A stretch of 6,308 nucleotides of DNA from positions 1 to 6,308 of the forward strand of contig JBHWPB010000034.1 of NCBI GenBank assembly GCA_043424675.1, written 5' to 3'. A model generated the notes under the pieces. It made no database searches, was not told the origin of the DNA, and worked only from the letters and a program-made list of their open reading frames with translations. Numbering within the stretch: position 1 is the first letter of the stretch; the number at the start of each line of letters is the position of its first letter. Shown here piece by piece: positions 6,199 to 6,308 of the stretch. The DNA is from JBHWPB01 sp043424675 (GTDB lineage Bacteria; Bacillota; Bacilli; Lactobacillales; Carnobacteriaceae_A). Both the position numbers and the translations under genes were made by a program.

Positions 6199-6308
6199 GA
6201 TTATATTGAATGTGATCTTTTCAGATTTTTGATTGACTGAGATAAAGTGCGATCGTTGCATGAATAGGGTTTGAGCATAGAGTGGGTGAATAAAGGTTTA
6301 GACAGGAA

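Noticed and set aside
6205..6308. Reverse-strand frame open from the right edge to a TAA near 6205 (about 35 codons), possibly a gene tail
   Set aside because: The translated residues resemble no family, a second reverse frame is also open for 28 codons, and the stretch is short enough to be open by chance.

Overview
This AT-rich window most likely comes from a low-GC Gram-positive bacterium of the order Lactobacillales. The closest feel is a Carnobacteriaceae- or Aerococcaceae-like lineage, but that rank is a guess from protein style. Purine-rich Shine-Dalgarno sites (AAGGAG, GGGAGG), extended -10 promoters (TGnTATAAT) and U-rich hairpin terminators all fit a Firmicute.

Layout. Positions 1-67 hold the tail of an unseen upstream transcription unit and its terminator, whose loop doubles as a good -10 box for the next gene. 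uvrC (93-1907, +) encodes the nucleotide excision repair endonuclease and looks complete. A bidirectional terminator (1928-1988) separates it from a convergent KdgT-family sugar-acid permease (2099-3049, -). The 215-bp gap upstream of the permease holds two superimposed divergent promoters and two hairpins, the second a very strong terminator. Together they could specify an undescribed ~120-nt small RNA. Next come a five-TM membrane protein resembling the DUF975 family (3265-4113, -) and, divergent from it, a 12-TM MFS sugar/H+-type symporter (4259-5491, +). Their back-to-back extended -10 promoters fix both starts downstream of the longest possible reading frames. A LURP-one-related (YxjI-type, tubby-like fold) protein (5511-6044, -) converges on the MFS gene with only 19 bp between the stop codons. 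The last 264 bp (6045-6308) contain that gene's promoter, a 15-bp palindrome and no convincing gene.

How they work together. The genes alternate in strand and each appears to be its own transcription unit. I see no operon and no recognisable multi-gene system. This is mostly housekeeping and transport content: DNA repair, two secondary carriers, one membrane protein of unknown role and one tubby-fold protein. No mobile element, CRISPR array, tRNA or rRNA is visible. The most promising undescribed element is the candidate small RNA upstream of the permease.
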